From: Plantago elongata
Lineage: Eukaryota > Streptophyta > Magnoliopsida > Lamiales > Plantaginaceae
Length of the DNA: 20,442 nucleotides
Direction: 5' to 3'
Assembly (NCBI GenBank): GCA_036897095.1
Contig: JAYMSP010003264.1
Coordinates: 1 to 20,442 of the forward strand
This document shows, in pieces, positions 17,836-20,442 of this stretch (the stretch's first letter is position 1; every line of letters starts with the position of its first letter). Both the position numbers and the translations under genes were made by a program. A model generated the notes under the pieces. That model was not told the DNA's origin and did no database searches. It saw only the letters and a program-made list of their open reading frames with translations.

Positions 17836-18297
17836 CGTTTATTAAGTTAAGATTCAAGTCCTAAAGAGAGGAAAGTACGTGATACATGGTGTAGAAAAAG
17901 TGTCAAATATTGTGACTAAAAATTCCGAGCTCCTATGTCATACATGAGCTAGCACCGAAGCTACCATTCATTAAATAAACGACAATATGCCAAACTTAGC
18001 AGCCACCTTGGTTTAAAATGGTATTCCCTCCCTCCAATAACGCACGTATTTATTTTACAGACATCTCACAAAACTAAATACGTTTTAAAAATAATAAAAA
18101 AATACTTCCGTTAACTAATTTAATATTTATATAATACTCAAAAAATACCTCCACTAACTAAAACTTCCAGCAACTAATTTAATTTTCATATTATGACAAT
18201 AAACAATTGACTGCATTAAAAACAACGACGAAAAGTTTTGTATCTTATTATTCGAATCGTATTCAACTTCTCATTAATTGATTTGATAGATAGGAAT
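17836..18297. other. Intergenic, nothing recognised
   Basis: AT-rich. GGTATTCCCTCCCTCCAATA at about 18019-18038 has the CTCCCTCC look of small plant DNA-transposon ends, but no matching inverted end was found. Confidence 0.4.
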
Positions 18298-18530
18298 GAC
18301 GTATATAATCGTTCTGAAAATATGTTATATTGAATGAATGAAAATATAAATGAATAGTTGAATATAGTAGTGAACGGATTTTAATCTATAGATCGTCTCT
18401 CGCTCAACTTTTTATTGATGGACTCAATATAAAAGAACGACGTATATAAATATTTTTGAAAATGTTATATTGAAATATGTAAGTATATTTAAGTGTAGTA
18501 GTAGCAAACAAATTATATCTATGAATTTTG
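18290..18530 (+). repeat. Direct repeat pair, period 141 bp
   Basis: GACGTATATAA at 18298 and 18439 is followed in both copies by T(A)TTTTTGAAAATGTTATATT / CGTTCTGAAAATATGTTATATT, then ATATAGTAGTG / AAGTGTAGTAGTAG, and (AAT)CTATAGAT / ATCTATGAA. The similarity runs for about 95 bp with indels. Confidence 0.7.
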
Positions 18531-18611
18531 ATTATTGAAATATTAATATAAATTACAAGATTTCACAATTCTTTATAAGTTCAAAATTTTAAATGAAATA
18601 TAATTATATCA

Positions 18612-18690
18612 TAGTATTAGAGTCTCTGACTCACGCTCCACCTGAGTTTGAATCTCTACGGAGTTACAAGTAAGGGGAATATTAGAGTAC
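18612..18690 (+). mobile_element. Possible TRIM/LTR-element trace
   Basis: TATCATAGTATTAGAGTC at about 18608 recalls a TGGTATCAGAGTC-type primer-binding site; GACTCACGCTCCACCTGAG and TTTGAATCTCTACGG recall text often found just inside small plant LTR elements; AAGTAAGGGGAATATTAGAG (18668-18687) recalls a polypurine tract followed by TGTTAGAG. Flanking LTRs could not be matched to each other, so this is a weak call. Confidence 0.3.
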
Positions 18691-18699
18691 TAATTGTGC

Positions 18700-19703
18700 T
18701 CAACCAGTACGATCAATTACTATTCAGATAATATAATCATCCATTTCAGATAATTAAATCCGTAACTTCATAACTATGAGATGTTTCAGCTTACCTCTCA
18801 GCTACAAACGATTTCACATCTTTTAGTGAATAATCATCAGTTATTAGTCACCAAACTGAATTTAATTAAAAACTGTAGGTACATTGATTACAACTCCACT
18901 TGGACACATATTGTAGGGCAAAATTCCACACCCTATCCATATCAGTTAGAATCACCATCAATGTGACATCTTATCGATCTATCTATTATATAATTGATTC
19001 AAACTTTTCTTCCAAATTTTGATATTACATGTGGTCGAGTAGTAATAAGAAATCTAAAAGTGTAGTCAGAAGACAAATGAATCAAGTCTCCATACCCAGC
19101 TAGTCTTCTAGGTTAGAATCGGAGACGTAAATATCTAAGATAAAATCGATCCGGTGATGAAGGTGTACCGTACCGTGTATTCCTTAGGATCGAAGAAATA
19201 ACCCCTATCTAGATGGTAAAGAATTGATTTTGTTCGTATAGAGTTGTTAAGTTAGTTTGTTACTTTACTAGGTATGGCATAGCAGTTGAAATCCTGAAAC
19301 TACTTAGTCCATTTGATCACCCTGTTTGGAGAGGTTTAGTTGGATTTAAATCAATATCGTAATTATGGTGAAAGAAGAGGCTAATTATAATTTGCAAGTG
19401 TCCAAATCAATGTAACTATACTAGATTAATTTTTAGTATATACTTATATATGTCCTGAGTCAAAAATTGCAATGGACCACAAGTGTAATATTCGATATTT
19501 AATGTACCCGAGTGGTTCAAATGGACCGTAGTTATATAACACGTCCTTCTCTATACTCTTTCTTAATTTACACTGGATATGTAAATTAATCAGAATAGGA
19601 TGTTAATTACTATATTATTTTCGTCGGTGAACTTATTCAATTTAACTCAACTTATTTTATACAAAAATCCAATTTAGTTTATATAACAACTCGGTATAAA
19701 TTA
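18700..19703. other. Intergenic, nothing recognised
   Basis: AT-rich with a somewhat less AT-rich patch at about 19070-19220. The 61-residue frame at 18781-18966 has no recognisable domain. No RNA gene or repeat was identified. Confidence 0.5.
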
Positions 19704-20047
19704 GGGGATGTTTGTCATACCACTGAAGTTGTCATCTCCTCATTCAAATCGAATATTTTGTAAAAATAAAAATTCAATTTCAGTTGGAAAAGTTCAATCA
19801 AATTATATATCAATTAATTGGAAAAGGCCAATGAAACTCAATTTTGTAATAGTACTTAATTAGTAGATGTACTATGAATTGGACACGTATATTACTTAAT
19901 TTAAGCAGGAGAAGATATTGCCGGAGAATATATGAGACTGATTGGTATAGAATTTTAGTGGTCGTTTTCAATTGAAATTGAATTTTTTTTACAAAATATT
20001 CGATTTAAATGGGATCATAACCACTCAAGCGGTATAATAAACAGGGC
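19704..20047. mobile_element. Foldback MITE, about 344 bp with ~110-bp inverted arms
   Basis: The left arm (19704-19820) starts GGGGATGTTTGTCATACCAC and continues TCAAATCGAATATTTTGTAA...AAATTCAATTTCAGTTG. The right arm (19937-20047), reverse complemented, reads GCCCTGTTTATTATACCGCT...AAATCGAATATTTTGTAAAA...AATTCAATTTCAATTG. Inner parts also pair (CAAATTATATATCAATTAAT with ATTGGTATAGAATTTTAGTG). It has no coding capacity. The GGG..TGTTTG end resembles Tourist-like or hAT MITE ends, but no clear target duplication was found, so the superfamily is left open. Confidence 0.85.
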
Positions 20048-20442
20048 CCCGGGGGTGATCTTATCCATTAGATGCAGGAGTCAACTGATCTGGAAGTAGC
20101 AAATTCTTACACTTATAAATTTCCGTGCAAACCTAAACAAATTCCATACATATGCATCATCATCACTTTGATACTCCTGTCACATGCGAACAATTTACTA
20201 GGATAAGTGACACGTGAAACCCGCATTTTTGATATTAAGAAGAAGGAATATAGTACTAACACAGATAACACCTAAATGCCGCGTTACAAATTTATATATT
20301 CATTATTCTTTTCATATGTTATAAAAAATTGAACAGTAGAACTTTCACGGTTCTACCCATACCAAAACAACTCTTATACTTATCAAATAATAATTTTTAC
20401 TTCGAACTCCTGGATCAGCTCGTCACGAACTCCCCCCACCCC
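20048..20442. other. Right edge, nothing recognised
   Basis: Begins with the GC-rich run GGGCCCCGGGGG (20044-20055), then ordinary AT-rich DNA to the window end, which finishes in a C-rich run. No gene seen. Confidence 0.5.

Noticed and set aside
18640..18660. tRNA or SINE B-box (GAGTTTGAATC)
   Set aside because: No cloverleaf or A box at the right distance; the context fits an LTR-element trace better.

Overview
The window looks like nuclear DNA from a flowering plant, most likely a eudicot. It is AT-rich and gene-poor. It holds one intact GC-rich, intronless plant gene, a decayed intron-bearing copy of a plant tryptophan-pathway gene, Ty1/copia-type LTR retroelements and several foldback (MITE-like) repeats. 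I saw no bacterial, organellar or CRISPR features.

Left part (1-5657): the 3' half of a Ty1/copia retrotransposon runs in from the left edge. It carries the end of the integrase, the reverse transcriptase and a broken RNase H, then a polypurine tract and a 317-bp 3' LTR (2453-2769). The base after the LTR begins a remnant exon of an anthranilate synthase beta-subunit (ASB, TrpG-type glutamine amidotransferase) gene. More ASB exon remnants follow at 2937-3004, 4321-4453 and 5499-5657. The element therefore appears to have inserted in an ASB exon. The copy is dead: it has internal deletions, a stop codon, and has lost the catalytic Cys and His segments.

Middle (5658-12787): this is mostly AT-rich intergenic DNA with a 334-bp inverted-repeat element (7621-7954), a short tandem duplication (7568-7615) and a MITE arm (8421-8536). 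The one convincing live gene lies on the minus strand at 10771-11304. It encodes an ATL-family RING-H2 ubiquitin ligase closest to ATL80, with a TATA box, a pyrimidine-rich leader and an upstream pair of inverted TGACGTA motifs.

Right part (12788-20442): a roughly 2-kb minus-strand LTR element (12884-14856) has recognisable LTRs, a primer-binding site and a polypurine tract, but no intact retrotransposon domain. A partial LTR of the same family lies head-on against its left end. Beyond it is AT-rich DNA with a degenerate inverted-repeat element (about 15899-16451), a roughly 120-bp tandem array (17488-17835), two other direct-repeat pairs, a possible TRIM trace (18612-18690) and a 344-bp foldback MITE (19704-20047) related to the arm at 8421-8536.

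The genes do not form a shared system. The window is best read as one regulatory E3 ligase gene beside a dead biosynthetic gene, in repeat-rich DNA. I found no convincing new biological system; the ASB/copia nested pseudogene and the minus-strand non-autonomous LTR element are the most informative items.
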